A program made the position numbers and the translations under genes. A DNA stretch of 64,000 bases from Actibacterium ureilyticum (GTDB taxonomy: Bacteria; Pseudomonadota; Alphaproteobacteria; Rhodobacterales; Rhodobacteraceae), in assembly GCF_002285435.1 (NCBI RefSeq), contig NZ_NSBT01000006.1, forward strand, positions 113,201 to 177,200. The letters run 5' to 3'. The notes beneath the pieces are model-generated. The model was not told the DNA's origin. It worked only from the letters and a program-made list of their open reading frames with translations, and searched no databases. Position 1 is the first letter of the stretch. Each line of letters begins with the position of its first letter. Below are positions 8,698-16,816 of this stretch, in pieces.

Positions 8698-9174
8698 CTA
8701 TTCCCCGTGCCGCAACAGGCGCTGCTTTTCGCGGCCCCAGTCGCGCTTGGCCTCGGTCGCGCGCTTGTCGTGGGATTTCTTGCCCTTGGCGATGCCGATC
8801 TTCAGCTTGGCCCGGCCGCGATGGTTGAAATACAGCACCAGCGGCACCAGGGTCATGCCCTTGCGCTGGGTGTCCGACCAAAGCCGCGCCAGTTCCTTTT
8901 TCGATACCAGCAGCTTGCGCTTGCGCCGTTCCTCGTGCCCCCAGGTCTTGGCCTGTTCATAGGGCGCTATATAGCTGTTGATCAGCCACAGCTCGCCGTC
9001 TTCGACGCTGGCATAGCTTTCGGCGATGTTGGATTGCCCTTCGCGCAGGGACTTGACCTCGGACCCCATGAGCACGACCCCGCATTCGAGGTCGTCCTCG
9101 ATCGCGTAATCGTAACGTGCGCGCCGGTTTTCGGCGATAACCTTGTAATTCGGATCTGATTTGGGTTTGGCCAT
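8698..9174 (-). CDS. smpB: SsrA-binding protein SmpB
   Basis: Binds tmRNA and brings it to stalled ribosomes for trans-translation; 158 aa, the normal length. Characteristic segments are [29 protein letters not shown], the [15 protein letters not shown] loop, and the basic C-terminal tail [26 protein letters not shown] that enters the mRNA channel. The start at [17 protein letters not shown] agrees with the family; the 27 codons of open frame upstream are a Pro-rich translation of repeat and spacer DNA. It follows dapA and trmO on the same strand. No tmRNA gene was recognised nearby. Confidence 0.96.
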   Translation of the reverse strand: MAKPKSDPNYKVIAENRRARYDYAIEDDLECGVVLMGSEVKSLREGQSNIAESYASVEDGELWLINSYIAPYEQAKTWGHEERRKRKLLVSKKELARLWSDTQRKGMTLVPLVLYFNHRGRAKLKIGIAKGKKSHDKRATEAKRDWGREKQRLLRHGE

Positions 9175-9223
9175 CGCCGTTATGTATGGGGTGCCGGGGC
9201 GGCTGTCCAGTGGTGGCGGGGGA

Positions 9224-9286
9224 AGGGGCGTTGCCCCTCTGGGCCGTTGGCCCATTCACCCCAGAGTATTTGTGGAGCAATGAAGC
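9224..9286 (-). repeat. Dispersed extragenic repeat, copy 1 (overlaps the trmO 3' end)
   Basis: Read on the minus strand: TTCATTGCTCC, ACAAATACTCTGGGG, then two small inverted repeats (TGGGCC/GGCCCA and GGGGC/GCCCC). The AAATACTC core and the G/C-palindromic tail recur at 29277, 40697, 41096 and 53687. This copy covers the last codons and stop of trmO. Confidence 0.6.
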
Positions 9287-9780
9287 CCGCGCCGTTTGTC
9301 AGGGCGCTCCGGGGGCACATCGACGCTGGGCAGCCACGGTTTGATGTCAATGAGCGGGGTGCCGTCGAAACAGTCGATGGCGTCGATGCCGATCTCGCCG
9401 GTTTCGGGGTTCAGCGCGGTGATGTGAACGGTGGACAACGCCACCGGGTTGGGCCGCACGGGCGAGCGCAGGGCAAAGGTGCCACGGGGGCCGTCCGCGT
9501 GGCGCGGGGCCTGTACGATCAGGTCGCGGCGGCCCTGGTCCATCCAATAGAGCAGGATGACCGGCTGGCCCACCTGCAACCCGGTCAGGCCGGGGGCATA
9601 GCGCGGGTCGAGCTCTATGCGGGCGGCTTGCCCGGTTTCGCGGGCGCGGCCGATGTTGCGGGGGGCCGTGCCCTTGGCCCAAGGGGTGCGGATACGCCCG
9701 ATGAAGGCCACGCGGGGGCCATCGCTTTCGGCCGGATCGAAATCCAGCGCGACCTCGCCCGGGCGTATCGCGGTGCTCAT
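9256..9780 (-). CDS. trmO: tRNA (t6A37) N6-methyltransferase TrmO/TsaA-like
   Basis: SAM-dependent enzyme that methylates N6-threonylcarbamoyladenosine at position 37 of tRNA-Thr. The 174-aa protein shows the TsaA/UPF0066 beta-barrel signatures: VAFIGRIRTPW, then GTFALRSPVRPNPVALSTVHI, and DCFDGTPLIDIKPWLPSVD. It lies 4 bases after dapA. The C-terminal tail, beginning near LHCSTNTLG, is encoded by a dispersed repeat rather than conserved sequence, so the natural C-terminus of the family probably lies a few residues earlier. The enzyme name follows family knowledge; methyl acceptor specificity is inferred. Confidence 0.85.
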   Translation of the reverse strand: MSTAIRPGEVALDFDPAESDGPRVAFIGRIRTPWAKGTAPRNIGRARETGQAARIELDPRYAPGLTGLQVGQPVILLYWMDQGRRDLIVQAPRHADGPRGTFALRSPVRPNPVALSTVHITALNPETGEIGIDAIDCFDGTPLIDIKPWLPSVDVPPERPDKRRGLHCSTNTLG

Positions 9781-9784
9781 CGGC

Positions 9785-10660
9785 CTAGTTCAGCAGCCCG
9801 GCGTGGCGCATGGCCGCGTCGATCATCTGGGCCGTGCCCTCGGTCACGGTGGTCAGGGGCGAGCGGACCTCGTTCCCGCATTTGCCCAGGCGTGACATGG
9901 CGTATTTCGCGCCCGCGACGCCCGGTTCGGCAAAGATCGCCTTGTGCAGGGGCATCAGGCGGTCGAGCTGTTCCAGCGCCCTGGCATAGTCGCCCGACAG
10001 GGTGCTTTCCTGGAACTCGGCGCAGAGCTTCGGCGCCACATTGGCGGTGACCGAAATGCAGCCGACCCCGCCATGGGCGTTGAAGCCCAGCGCGGTCGCA
10101 TCCTCGCCCGACAGCTGGATGAAATCCGTGCCGCAGGTGATGCGCTGTTGCGGCACGCGGCTGAGGTCGCCGGTGGCGTCCTTGACCCCGATCACGCGCG
10201 GCAGCTTGGCCAGTTCGCCCATCGTGGCGGGGGTCATGTCGACCACCGACCGGCCGGGGATGTTGTAGATGATGATCGGCAGCTCGCAGCAATCATGTGC
10301 GGCGGTGAAATGCGCGATCAGCCCGGCCTGGGTGGGCTTGTTGTAATAAGGCGTGACCACAAGCGCGGCATCGGCGCCCACGCGCGCGGCGTGCTGCATC
10401 AGGCGCACGGTTTCGGCGGTGTTGTTGGAGCCTGCGCCCGCGATCACCGGCACGCGGCCCGCGACGGTTTCCACCACGGCTTCGACCACCTGTTCATGCT
10501 CGGCATGGCTGAGCGTCGGGCTTTCGCCCGTCGTGCCCACCGGCACCAACCCGTGCGAGCCTTCGGCGATGTGCCATTCGACCAGGCGTTTGAGCGCATC
10601 GAAATCCACTGCGCCGTCCTTGAACGGCGTCACCAGGGCTGGAAGGGACCCTTTGATCAT
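9785..10660 (-). CDS. dapA: 4-hydroxy-tetrahydrodipicolinate synthase
   Basis: Condenses pyruvate with aspartate semialdehyde, the first committed step to lysine and diaminopimelate. The 291-aa TIM-barrel protein carries GTTGESPTL (Thr44-Thr45), the catalytic Tyr in YNIPGR (about 132) and the Schiff-base Lys in GVKDATGD (about 160). A strong AAGGAG precedes the chosen ATG ([13 protein letters not shown]); upstream in-frame codons lack family similarity. It heads the dapA-trmO-smpB transcription unit and is divergent from the lytic transglycosylase gene, with 135 bases between the two starts. Confidence 0.96.
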   Translation of the reverse strand: MIKGSLPALVTPFKDGAVDFDALKRLVEWHIAEGSHGLVPVGTTGESPTLSHAEHEQVVEAVVETVAGRVPVIAGAGSNNTAETVRLMQHAARVGADAALVVTPYYNKPTQAGLIAHFTAAHDCCELPIIIYNIPGRSVVDMTPATMGELAKLPRVIGVKDATGDLSRVPQQRITCGTDFIQLSGEDATALGFNAHGGVGCISVTANVAPKLCAEFQESTLSGDYARALEQLDRLMPLHKAIFAEPGVAGAKYAMSRLGKCGNEVRSPLTTVTEGTAQMIDAAMRHAGLLN

Positions 10661-10795
10661 GACACGCTCCTTTTCTGGTTGCCGGGCGCGACTCGCCCGT
10701 TGATAAACGCGGCGCAACGTAACGGTGTGAAACCTTATTGCCAAGTTTGTGTATTGCGGCCTGATACGCGCGGGCTAGTCTTTTGGCAATCGGGA

Positions 10796-12739
10796 ATGGA
10801 TACGGCTTGTGGAATGCGCACCTTATTGTGCTGTCTGACATTTTGGCTTGGGGCATTGCCGGGTCTGGCGGTGGCCGAGGACCTGCGCGCGGTGATGCGT
10901 GCGGTGCGGGCCGACCAATGGGACAACGCGCGCGATCTGGCCCGTCAGGCCGGCGCGCTGGAACAGGACATCGTCACCTGGCGCTGGTTGCGCGCGGGCG
11001 AGGGGGCGTTTGACGATTACCGCACGTTCCTGTTGCGCCATGGCGACTGGCCAGGGCTGGACCGGGTACGCGCGCGGGGCGAGGCCGCAATCCGCGCCAC
11101 CGACGATCCGCGTCATGTGATTGCCTATTTCGACGGGCGGCAACCGGTGACAGGGGCGGGCGGGCTTGCATTGACGCGCGCCTATGACACGCTGGGCATG
11201 ACTGCGGATGCCGAGGCGCAGGCGGTGCTGACCTGGCACACGCTGCCGCTGGCCGCGCCGGCGCATGGCTGGATGATGGATCGCTTCGGGCATCATCTGG
11301 CGCCGCATCATGTCACCCGTCTGGATGCGATGCTGTGGCAGGGCGAATCCGATTCGGCACGGCTGATGCTGGATCTGGTGCCGCGCGACTGGCGCGCGCT
11401 GGCTGTGGCGCGGCTGACCCTGCGCGCCACCGGGCCGGGCGTGGACAAGCTGGTGGCCGCGGTGCCCCCGGCGCTGGCTGACGATCCGGGGCTGGCGCAT
11501 GAGCGCTTCCAGTGGCGGGCGCGCAAGGGGCTGGAGGAAAGCGCGATCGCGCTGCTGGATGCGCAGAGCGTATCGGCCGCGATGTTGGGCGAACCCGCGC
11601 ACTGGGCCGGGCGCCGCCGCAGCTATGCGCGCGAGATGATGCGCGAAGGCCAGAGCGAGCTGGCCTATAGGCTGGCGGCGAACAATTTCCTGACCGAGGG
11701 GTCGGATTACGCCGATCTGGAATGGCTGGCGGGGTTCATCGCCTTGCGGCAGCTGAACGAACCCGCTGTGGCGCTGGCGCATTTCGACCGGTTCGCGGCT
11801 GCGGTCGAAACCCCGATCAGCCTGGGGCGGGCGGGCTATTGGCGGGGCCGCGCGCTGCGTGCGCTGGGACGGCCCGAGGCGGCGCGTGACGCTTTTGCCC
11901 AGGGCGCCGAACATCAGACCAGCTTTTATGGCCAGCTTGCCGCCGAAGAGCTGGGCGCGCCGATGTCACCCGACCTGATCGCGGGGCGTGACCCAGCGGC
12001 GTGGAGCAATGCGTTGTTCCCCGAATCCGACGTTCTGCGCGTCGCACGGCTGTTTCATGACGCGGGCGAGCGCAACCTGACCGAATGGTTCCTGACCCAT
12101 CTGGCCGAAACCGGCGATGCGGCCGGGCGGCGCGGCCTGGTCGAGCTGGCGCTGTCCTGGGATGAGCCGCATATCGCGCTGCGGATCGCCAAGGCCGCGG
12201 CGGGGTTCGGGCAGGTGGTGCCGCAGGGGTATTTCCCCGTTACCGATGTGGCGCAGCTGGATCATACGGTCGCGCCCGAGCTGGTGCTGGCCATCGCGCG
12301 GCGCGAAAGCGAATTCGACCCGGTCGTCGTCAGCGGCGCGGGCGCGCGCGGGCTGATGCAGCTGATGCCCGGCACGGCGCGGGACATGGCGCGCACCCTG
12401 TCGGTGCCCTATTCCCCGGCGGCGCTGCTGTCGGACCCGGCCTATAACGCGCGGCTCGGCACCGCCTATCTGGCCGAACTGATCGCCGAATTCGGCCACA
12501 ACTATGTGCTGGTCGCCGCTGCCTATAACGCCGGGCCCAGCCGGGCGCGGCGGTGGATCCAGGCCTATGGCGACCCCCGGTCGGCCGGTGTCGATGTCGT
12601 GGACTGGATCGAGATGATCCCGTTTCGCGAAACCCGCAACTATGTGATGCGGGTGACGGAATCGCTGGTGGTGTACCGCGCGCGGCTGGCGGGCCGGACG
12701 GTTGCGTTCGATCTGGCGGATGAACTCAAAGCCTATTGA
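10796..12739 (+). CDS. slt: Soluble lytic murein transglycosylase (Slt70-like)
   Basis: Periplasmic muramidase-type lyase that cleaves peptidoglycan with 1,6-anhydro product formation; 647 aa. A signal peptide (LLCCLTFWLGALPGLAVAED) is followed by a long helical superhelix of tetratricopeptide-like repeats (about residues 40-450). The C-terminal catalytic SLT domain holds LAIARRESEFDPVVVSGAGARGLMQLMPGTA (catalytic Glu within RESEFD) and AAAYNAGPSRARRW. Two starts are possible: ATG at 10796 or ATG at 10814 (MRTLLCC), both retaining the signal peptide. Its 3' end overlaps the convergent DMT transporter gene by 7 bases. Confidence 0.92.
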   Translation: MDTACGMRTLLCCLTFWLGALPGLAVAEDLRAVMRAVRADQWDNARDLARQAGALEQDIVTWRWLRAGEGAFDDYRTFLLRHGDWPGLDRVRARGEAAIRATDDPRHVIAYFDGRQPVTGAGGLALTRAYDTLGMTADAEAQAVLTWHTLPLAAPAHGWMMDRFGHHLAPHHVTRLDAMLWQGESDSARLMLDLVPRDWRALAVARLTLRATGPGVDKLVAAVPPALADDPGLAHERFQWRARKGLEESAIALLDAQSVSAAMLGEPAHWAGRRRSYAREMMREGQSELAYRLAANNFLTEGSDYADLEWLAGFIALRQLNEPAVALAHFDRFAAAVETPISLGRAGYWRGRALRALGRPEAARDAFAQGAEHQTSFYGQLAAEELGAPMSPDLIAGRDPAAWSNALFPESDVLRVARLFHDAGERNLTEWFLTHLAETGDAAGRRGLVELALSWDEPHIALRIAKAAAGFGQVVPQGYFPVTDVAQLDHTVAPELVLAIARRESEFDPVVVSGAGARGLMQLMPGTARDMARTLSVPYSPAALLSDPAYNARLGTAYLAELIAEFGHNYVLVAAAYNAGPSRARRWIQAYGDPRSAGVDVVDWIEMIPFRETRNYVMRVTESLVVYRARLAGRTVAFDLADELKAY

Positions 12740-13599
12740 GCGACCCGTTCGCGCCACAGCGTGAAGATCCCCGCCGCCGTGACGACCGCCGCGCCGATGG
12801 CGACATTGGCGTGCAGGTCCTCGTTGAAGACCAGCATCCCCAGGCCCGAGGCAAAGACCAGCTGCAAATAGGCAAAGGGCTGCACCGCGCTGGCCTCGGA
12901 CACCTCATAGACCTTGATCAGCAGGAAATGACCGAAGGCGCCCGTGATGCACAAAAGCGCCATCCAGCGCCAGTCGGCGGCGCTCATCGGTTCCCAAGCC
13001 CAGACCCCGATCAGGGTCATGACCGCGGCCCCCACGGTACCGGTCCAGAAAAAGCTGGTGGCCGCGCTGTCGCGCCGGGCGACATAGCGCGTCAGCAACC
13101 CGTAAAGCGCGAACATCAGCGCCGCCAGCAGCGCGATCAGCGCAGCGGGGGAAAACACCCGCAGTCCCGGTTGCAGGATGATCAGGATCCCGATGAAACC
13201 CACGCCAATCGCCATCCAGCGCAGCCGGCCCACGCGCTCGCCCAGCACCGGGCCGGACAGCGCGGCGATGATCAATGGGTAACAGGCAAAGATCGCGTGG
13301 CTTTCGACCAGCCCCAACAGGACAAAGGCCAGGACGGTCACGCAGATTTCCAGCGCCAGCAGGGCGCCGCGAAACGCCTGTATCAGCGGCTGGCTGGTCT
13401 GCGCGGCCGCCTTGACGCCGCCCGCCTTGTAACTGGCCACCGCGATGACGAAGGCCGCGAAGAACCAGTACCGGATCATCACGATCATCAGCACGTTGTA
13501 TTCGCCCGCCAAATGGCGCGAGATCCCGTCCTGCATGGCAAAGACAAACGTCGTGGCGACCATCAGCGCGATGCCAAGGCGCGGGTTGGACGGGCTCAT
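12733..13599 (-). CDS. DMT superfamily (EamA) transporter
   Basis: Inner-membrane drug/metabolite exporter with ten predicted helices in two EamA repeats; 288 aa. The N-terminal helix reads LGIALMVATTFVFAMQDGISRH. The second repeat has PFAYLQLVFASGLGMLVFNEDLHANVAIGAAVVTAAGIF, typical of the RhaT/EamA group. The substrate cannot be inferred. The start ATG overlaps the stop of mnmD as ATGA (13596-13599), so the gene is translationally coupled to a tRNA-modification enzyme without obvious functional relation. Confidence 0.88.
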   Translation of the reverse strand: MSPSNPRLGIALMVATTFVFAMQDGISRHLAGEYNVLMIVMIRYWFFAAFVIAVASYKAGGVKAAAQTSQPLIQAFRGALLALEICVTVLAFVLLGLVESHAIFACYPLIIAALSGPVLGERVGRLRWMAIGVGFIGILIILQPGLRVFSPAALIALLAALMFALYGLLTRYVARRDSAATSFFWTGTVGAAVMTLIGVWAWEPMSAADWRWMALLCITGAFGHFLLIKVYEVSEASAVQPFAYLQLVFASGLGMLVFNEDLHANVAIGAAVVTAAGIFTLWRERVAQ

Positions 13600-14273
13600 A
13601 CGGGCATCCTTGCGGTGGTCATGTGGCGTTTGCGGCCATGGCCCGGCACGCGGGTCACGTCGAACCCCGCATCGGCCAGCGCCCGCCGCACGAAGCCCGC
13701 GGCGGTATAGGTCGCGGCCGTGCCGCCCGGTGCGGTATGGCGGGCGACCTGGCGCAACAGGTCGGTATCCCACAGCTCGGGGTTCTTGGCCGGGGCAAAG
13801 CCGTCCAGGAACCACGCATCGGCCCGCCCGGCCCAGTCGGGCAGGGTGGCGCGGGCGTCACCCACGATGATCTCGGCGCTCAGGTCGTCCAGCGTGATCT
13901 GCCGCGCGCCGGTGGCCCATTGGTCCAGAAACGGATCGGCGATGGCGCGGGCTTCGGGAAATGCCTGAAGCGCGCGGTCGATATCGGGGGCGGTCATCGG
14001 AAAAGCCTCGAAACTGGTGAAGTGCAGCCGCCCCGCGATGCCCGCCTGCCGCCAGTCCAGCAGCGCGGCCAGCATGTTCAGCCCGGTGCCAAAGCCCAGC
14101 TCGGCAATGTGGAACCCGTCGCGGAACCGCGCGGGCAGGTCATTGCCGGTCAGGAACACATGGCGGGTTTCGGCCAGCCCGTCGGTGATCGAGTAATAGG
14201 GGTCATCGAACTGCGTCGATACCGGGATGATGCCGTCTTTCCAGTCAAGCGCGGCTGTCTGGTCACTGGCCAT
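13596..14273 (-). CDS. mnmD: tRNA 5-methylaminomethyl-2-thiouridine methyltransferase MnmD
   Basis: SAM-dependent methyltransferase that finishes the mnm5s2U modification at the wobble position; equivalent to the N-terminal half of bifunctional MnmC. The 225-aa product shows DDPYYSITDGLAETRHVFLTGNDLP, the SAM-binding ELGFGTGLNMLAAL (about residues 58-71), a DAWFLDGFAPAKNPELW catalytic segment and the GFDVTRVPGHGRKRHM end. Such stand-alone MnmD proteins exist in several lineages. A divergent FAD oxidoreductase gene starts 54 bases away and corresponds to the other half of MnmC. The open frame extends far upstream through that gene, but only the ATG at 14273 fits the family. Confidence 0.9.
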   Translation of the reverse strand: MASDQTAALDWKDGIIPVSTQFDDPYYSITDGLAETRHVFLTGNDLPARFRDGFHIAELGFGTGLNMLAALLDWRQAGIAGRLHFTSFEAFPMTAPDIDRALQAFPEARAIADPFLDQWATGARQITLDDLSAEIIVGDARATLPDWAGRADAWFLDGFAPAKNPELWDTDLLRQVARHTAPGGTAATYTAAGFVRRALADAGFDVTRVPGHGRKRHMTTARMPV

Positions 14274-14327
14274 GACTTGTCCTATGAGCTTGGGTGAACG
14301 CAGCGACTTTGGAAGAGGCGCCGTCGA

Positions 14328-15368
14328 ATGGCAATGGCAGAAGTGACCGTGATGGGCGCCGGGATTTTCGGCCTGTCGGTGGCCTATGCCTGTGCCAGGG
14401 CGGGCGCGCGGGTGCAGGTGATCGACCCGCATGGCGTGGGCGCGGGTTCCAGTGGCGGGCTGGTCGGCGCGCTGTCGCCGCACACGCCGGAAAACTGGAA
14501 CCCCAAGAAGGCGTTTCAACTGGAAAGCCTGTTGATGGCCGAGGGGTATTGGGCCGCCATTGCCGACCTGACCGGGCTGTCTGCGGGCTATGGCCGCGTC
14601 GGGCGGCTGCAAGCCATCGACACACCCCGCGCGCTGGAGCTGGCGCAGGCGCGGGCCGGGGGTGCGGCGACGCTGTGGCAGGGCAGGGCCGAATGGAACG
14701 TGGTCCCGGCGGGGCAGTTCGCGGGCTGGGCGCCCGAGGCCGCGACCGGGTATCTGATCCACGACACGCTCAGCGCGCGGATGCACCCGCGCCGGGCTTG
14801 TGCCGCGCTGGCGGCGGCAATCCGGGAATTGGGTGGTCGCATCGACACTGATGCCACGCCGCGCGGTTCGGTCGTCTGGGCCACGGGCCATCGGGGGTTG
14901 CTGGAGCTTTCGAAGGCACTGGCCAAGCCGGTCGGCAACGGGGTCAAGGGGCAGGCGCTGTTGCTGGACCATGACGCGGCGGGTGCGCCGCAGATCTATG
15001 CCGATGGGCTGCACATCATCCCGCATGCGGATGGGACGGTTGCCATCGGCTCGACCTCGGAACGTGATTTCGACGCGCCCGATACGACCGATGCGCAGCT
15101 TGACGCGCTGCTGGTGCGGGCGGCGCGGATCCTGCCCGCGTTGCAGGGCGCGCAGGTTCTGGAACGCTGGGCGGGCGTGCGGCCCCGCGCCAAATCCCGC
15201 GCGCCGATGCTGGGCGCTTGGCCCGGACGGCCGGGGCATTTCATCGCCAATGGCGGGTTCAAGATCGGCTTTGGCATTGCGCCCAAGGTCGGGGCGGTGA
15301 TGGCCGATCTGGTGCTTCAGGGGGTCGATGCGATCCCCGATGGCTTTCGGGTCGAAGACAACCTGTAA
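14328..15368 (+). CDS. FAD-dependent oxidoreductase (MnmC C-domain / glycine oxidase-like)
   Basis: Flavoprotein of the DAO fold, 346 aa. It has the dinucleotide-binding VTVMGAGIFGLSVAYACARAGARVQVID at the N-terminus, GSSGGLVGALSPHTPENWN, and C-terminal GVRPRAKSRAPMLGAWPGRPGHFIANGGFKIGFGIAPKVG. It is divergent from mnmD. In gammaproteobacterial MnmC an FAD domain removes the carboxymethyl group from cmnm5U and is fused to MnmD, so this gene may supply that half in trans. A general amino-acid oxidase role is also possible; sequence alone does not settle it. Confidence 0.8.
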   Translation: MAMAEVTVMGAGIFGLSVAYACARAGARVQVIDPHGVGAGSSGGLVGALSPHTPENWNPKKAFQLESLLMAEGYWAAIADLTGLSAGYGRVGRLQAIDTPRALELAQARAGGAATLWQGRAEWNVVPAGQFAGWAPEAATGYLIHDTLSARMHPRRACAALAAAIRELGGRIDTDATPRGSVVWATGHRGLLELSKALAKPVGNGVKGQALLLDHDAAGAPQIYADGLHIIPHADGTVAIGSTSERDFDAPDTTDAQLDALLVRAARILPALQGAQVLERWAGVRPRAKSRAPMLGAWPGRPGHFIANGGFKIGFGIAPKVGAVMADLVLQGVDAIPDGFRVEDNL

Positions 15369-15373
15369 GCGTT

Positions 15374-16186
15374 TCAGGCGGCTTCGGCCTCTGCCGTCAT
15401 GCAGAGCCGGTTGTCCGGCCCTTCGACCCAGAATGCATTGCCGGACTGGCACAGCGCGGCGTCCTCGGTATCGATCAGCGGGGCGGTGCCGCGAAACCGG
15501 AACCGGCGCAGCGGGCCCAGCCGGTCCTGCGCCAACAGCATCAGCCGTTGCGCCAGAAGTGGGCCATGCACGACCAGCCCGCCATAGCCCTCGACCGATT
15601 GGGCATAGTCGCGGTCGTAATGGATGCGATGCCCGTTGAAGGTCAGCGCGGAATAGCGGAACAGCACCACCGGATCGAAGCTGACCGGCGCGCGGTGTTC
15701 GGCCACCGGCGCCTGCGGCGGTATTGGCGTGGGCGCACCGGGATCGGGGTCGGCGCGATAGACCAGATCCTGCCATTCGGTCGCGCACAGCGCGCCGTCC
15801 TGCGATACCTCGTGCCGCAGGGTGACAAAGCCCAGCGGCCCGCTGCGGCCCCGTTTCCGCGCGACATCCTCGATCACGGTTGTTTTCCGCGCGGGCAAGC
15901 CGGCGCGCAGGTCGCGAGTGAATTCCAGCCGCCCGCCCGCCCACATGCGGCGGGACAGGCCCAGGTCGGGGATGAAATCGCCGATCCGGGGATGGCCATC
16001 GCGGCCCAGTGCCACCGGCGGCAGCGCGTCCCAGAAATAGATCTGATGGGCAAAGGGCGGCAGCGGGTCGCCCGACCGGGGCGGCGGGCCGGGCAAGTCC
16101 AGCACCGCGTGCAGGGCGGCGGCGCGGGCCGTGTCCATCATGTCGTCGCTGACGCGGCTGCGCCCGATGGCGGGGTGTCCGCTCAC
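15374..16186 (-). CDS. FAS1-like dehydratase (MaoC/hot-dog hydratase)
   Basis: Hot-dog-fold acyl-CoA hydratase of the FAS1-like/HTD2 group, 270 aa, resembling mesaconyl-C4-CoA or itaconyl-CoA hydratases. The N-terminal half contains RMWAGGRLEFTRDLRAGLPARKTTVIEDVARKRGRSGPLGFVTLRHE. The C-terminal hot-dog has LFRYSALTFNGHRIHYDRDYAQSVEGYGGLVVHGPLLAQ, where the H-x-x-x-x-D/H-G pattern is the usual hydratase signature. It is followed, with an ATGA arrangement, from an FMN reductase gene on the same strand. The exact substrate is unknown; a link to C4/C5 dicarboxylyl-CoA metabolism is inference from the family. Confidence 0.8.
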   Translation of the reverse strand: MSGHPAIGRSRVSDDMMDTARAAALHAVLDLPGPPPRSGDPLPPFAHQIYFWDALPPVALGRDGHPRIGDFIPDLGLSRRMWAGGRLEFTRDLRAGLPARKTTVIEDVARKRGRSGPLGFVTLRHEVSQDGALCATEWQDLVYRADPDPGAPTPIPPQAPVAEHRAPVSFDPVVLFRYSALTFNGHRIHYDRDYAQSVEGYGGLVVHGPLLAQRLMLLAQDRLGPLRRFRFRGTAPLIDTEDAALCQSGNAFWVEGPDNRLCMTAEAEAA

Positions 16187-16725
16187 GCCGCGATCTTGGC
16201 GCGCAGGGCCTCCATCAGGTCGCTCAACGACTGAAGGTTCTGTTCGTTCGTCAGCCGCCCGTCATCGTCGAACTGCTGCGCCGCGCCCGCGACCCAGACA
16301 CCGGGACCGTAGAGCATCTGGGGGGTGAAGGGCGTCATGCAATGCCGCAGCAGCGCCTGTGTCTGCTCGCCGCCCGCGCGGCCCGCCGCCGCCGACATGA
16401 CCGCAACCGGCTTGCCCGCCCACGGGTTGGGCTTGGTCCGGCTGATCCAGTCCAGCGCGTTCTTCAGTACACCTGAAATCGCCTTGTTGTATTCCGGCCC
16501 GGAAATCACCACCGCATCCGCTGCGGCGATCTGGTCGGCCAGTTTGGCGACCGGGGCCGGGATGCCCTCGGCCTCCTCGATATCGCCATTGTAAAGCGGC
16601 AGGTTCAGGTCGGCTTCGGTGAAGCTTTCGGGATCGAACAGCCGCGCGGCCTCGCGGATCAGTTTCGAGTTGAAGGACCCTTTACGCAGGGAACCCGAAA
16701 TCCCCAGAAGTGTGTGTGCCGGCAT
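16183..16725 (-). CDS. NAD(P)H-dependent FMN reductase
   Basis: Flavodoxin-like reductase of 180 aa. It shows LLGISGSLRKGSFNSKLIREA near the N-terminus (phosphate-binding loop), PEYNKAISGVLKNALDWISR in the centre (flavin-ring loop) and KPVAVMSAAAGRAGGEQTQALLRHCM. This matches the chromate/quinone reductase ChrR-YieF branch. A clean AGGAGGT precedes the ATG by about 6 bases; earlier in-frame codons lack support. Its TGA overlaps the ATG of the FAS1-like dehydratase gene. The physiological acceptor, whether quinone, FMN or an azo/nitro compound, cannot be told. Confidence 0.88.
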   Translation of the reverse strand: MPAHTLLGISGSLRKGSFNSKLIREAARLFDPESFTEADLNLPLYNGDIEEAEGIPAPVAKLADQIAAADAVVISGPEYNKAISGVLKNALDWISRTKPNPWAGKPVAVMSAAAGRAGGEQTQALLRHCMTPFTPQMLYGPGVWVAGAAQQFDDDGRLTNEQNLQSLSDLMEALRAKIAA

Positions 16726-16816
16726 CCTGACCTCCTGCCTTGGTACGAAAGGGTACACTAAGGCAGCGGGCGGCTATGACAAGGGGGCGGTGCCCGCCCC
16801 CCTGTGCAGCGTGCGG

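Noticed and set aside
8471..8881. Open frame of 136 codons on the minus strand between smpB and the sulfurtransferase
   Set aside because: It overlaps smpB in another frame and has no credible start signal or motifs.
9944..10795. N-terminal extension of the lytic transglycosylase over the dapA gene
   Set aside because: The extension is antisense to dapA and has no similarity; the signal peptide begins at the later ATG.
13596..15944. A single 782-codon open frame as a fused protein containing MnmD at its end
   Set aside because: The upstream 550 codons are the antisense of the FAD oxidoreductase gene. Only the final 225 codons have MnmD similarity, with an ATG in place.
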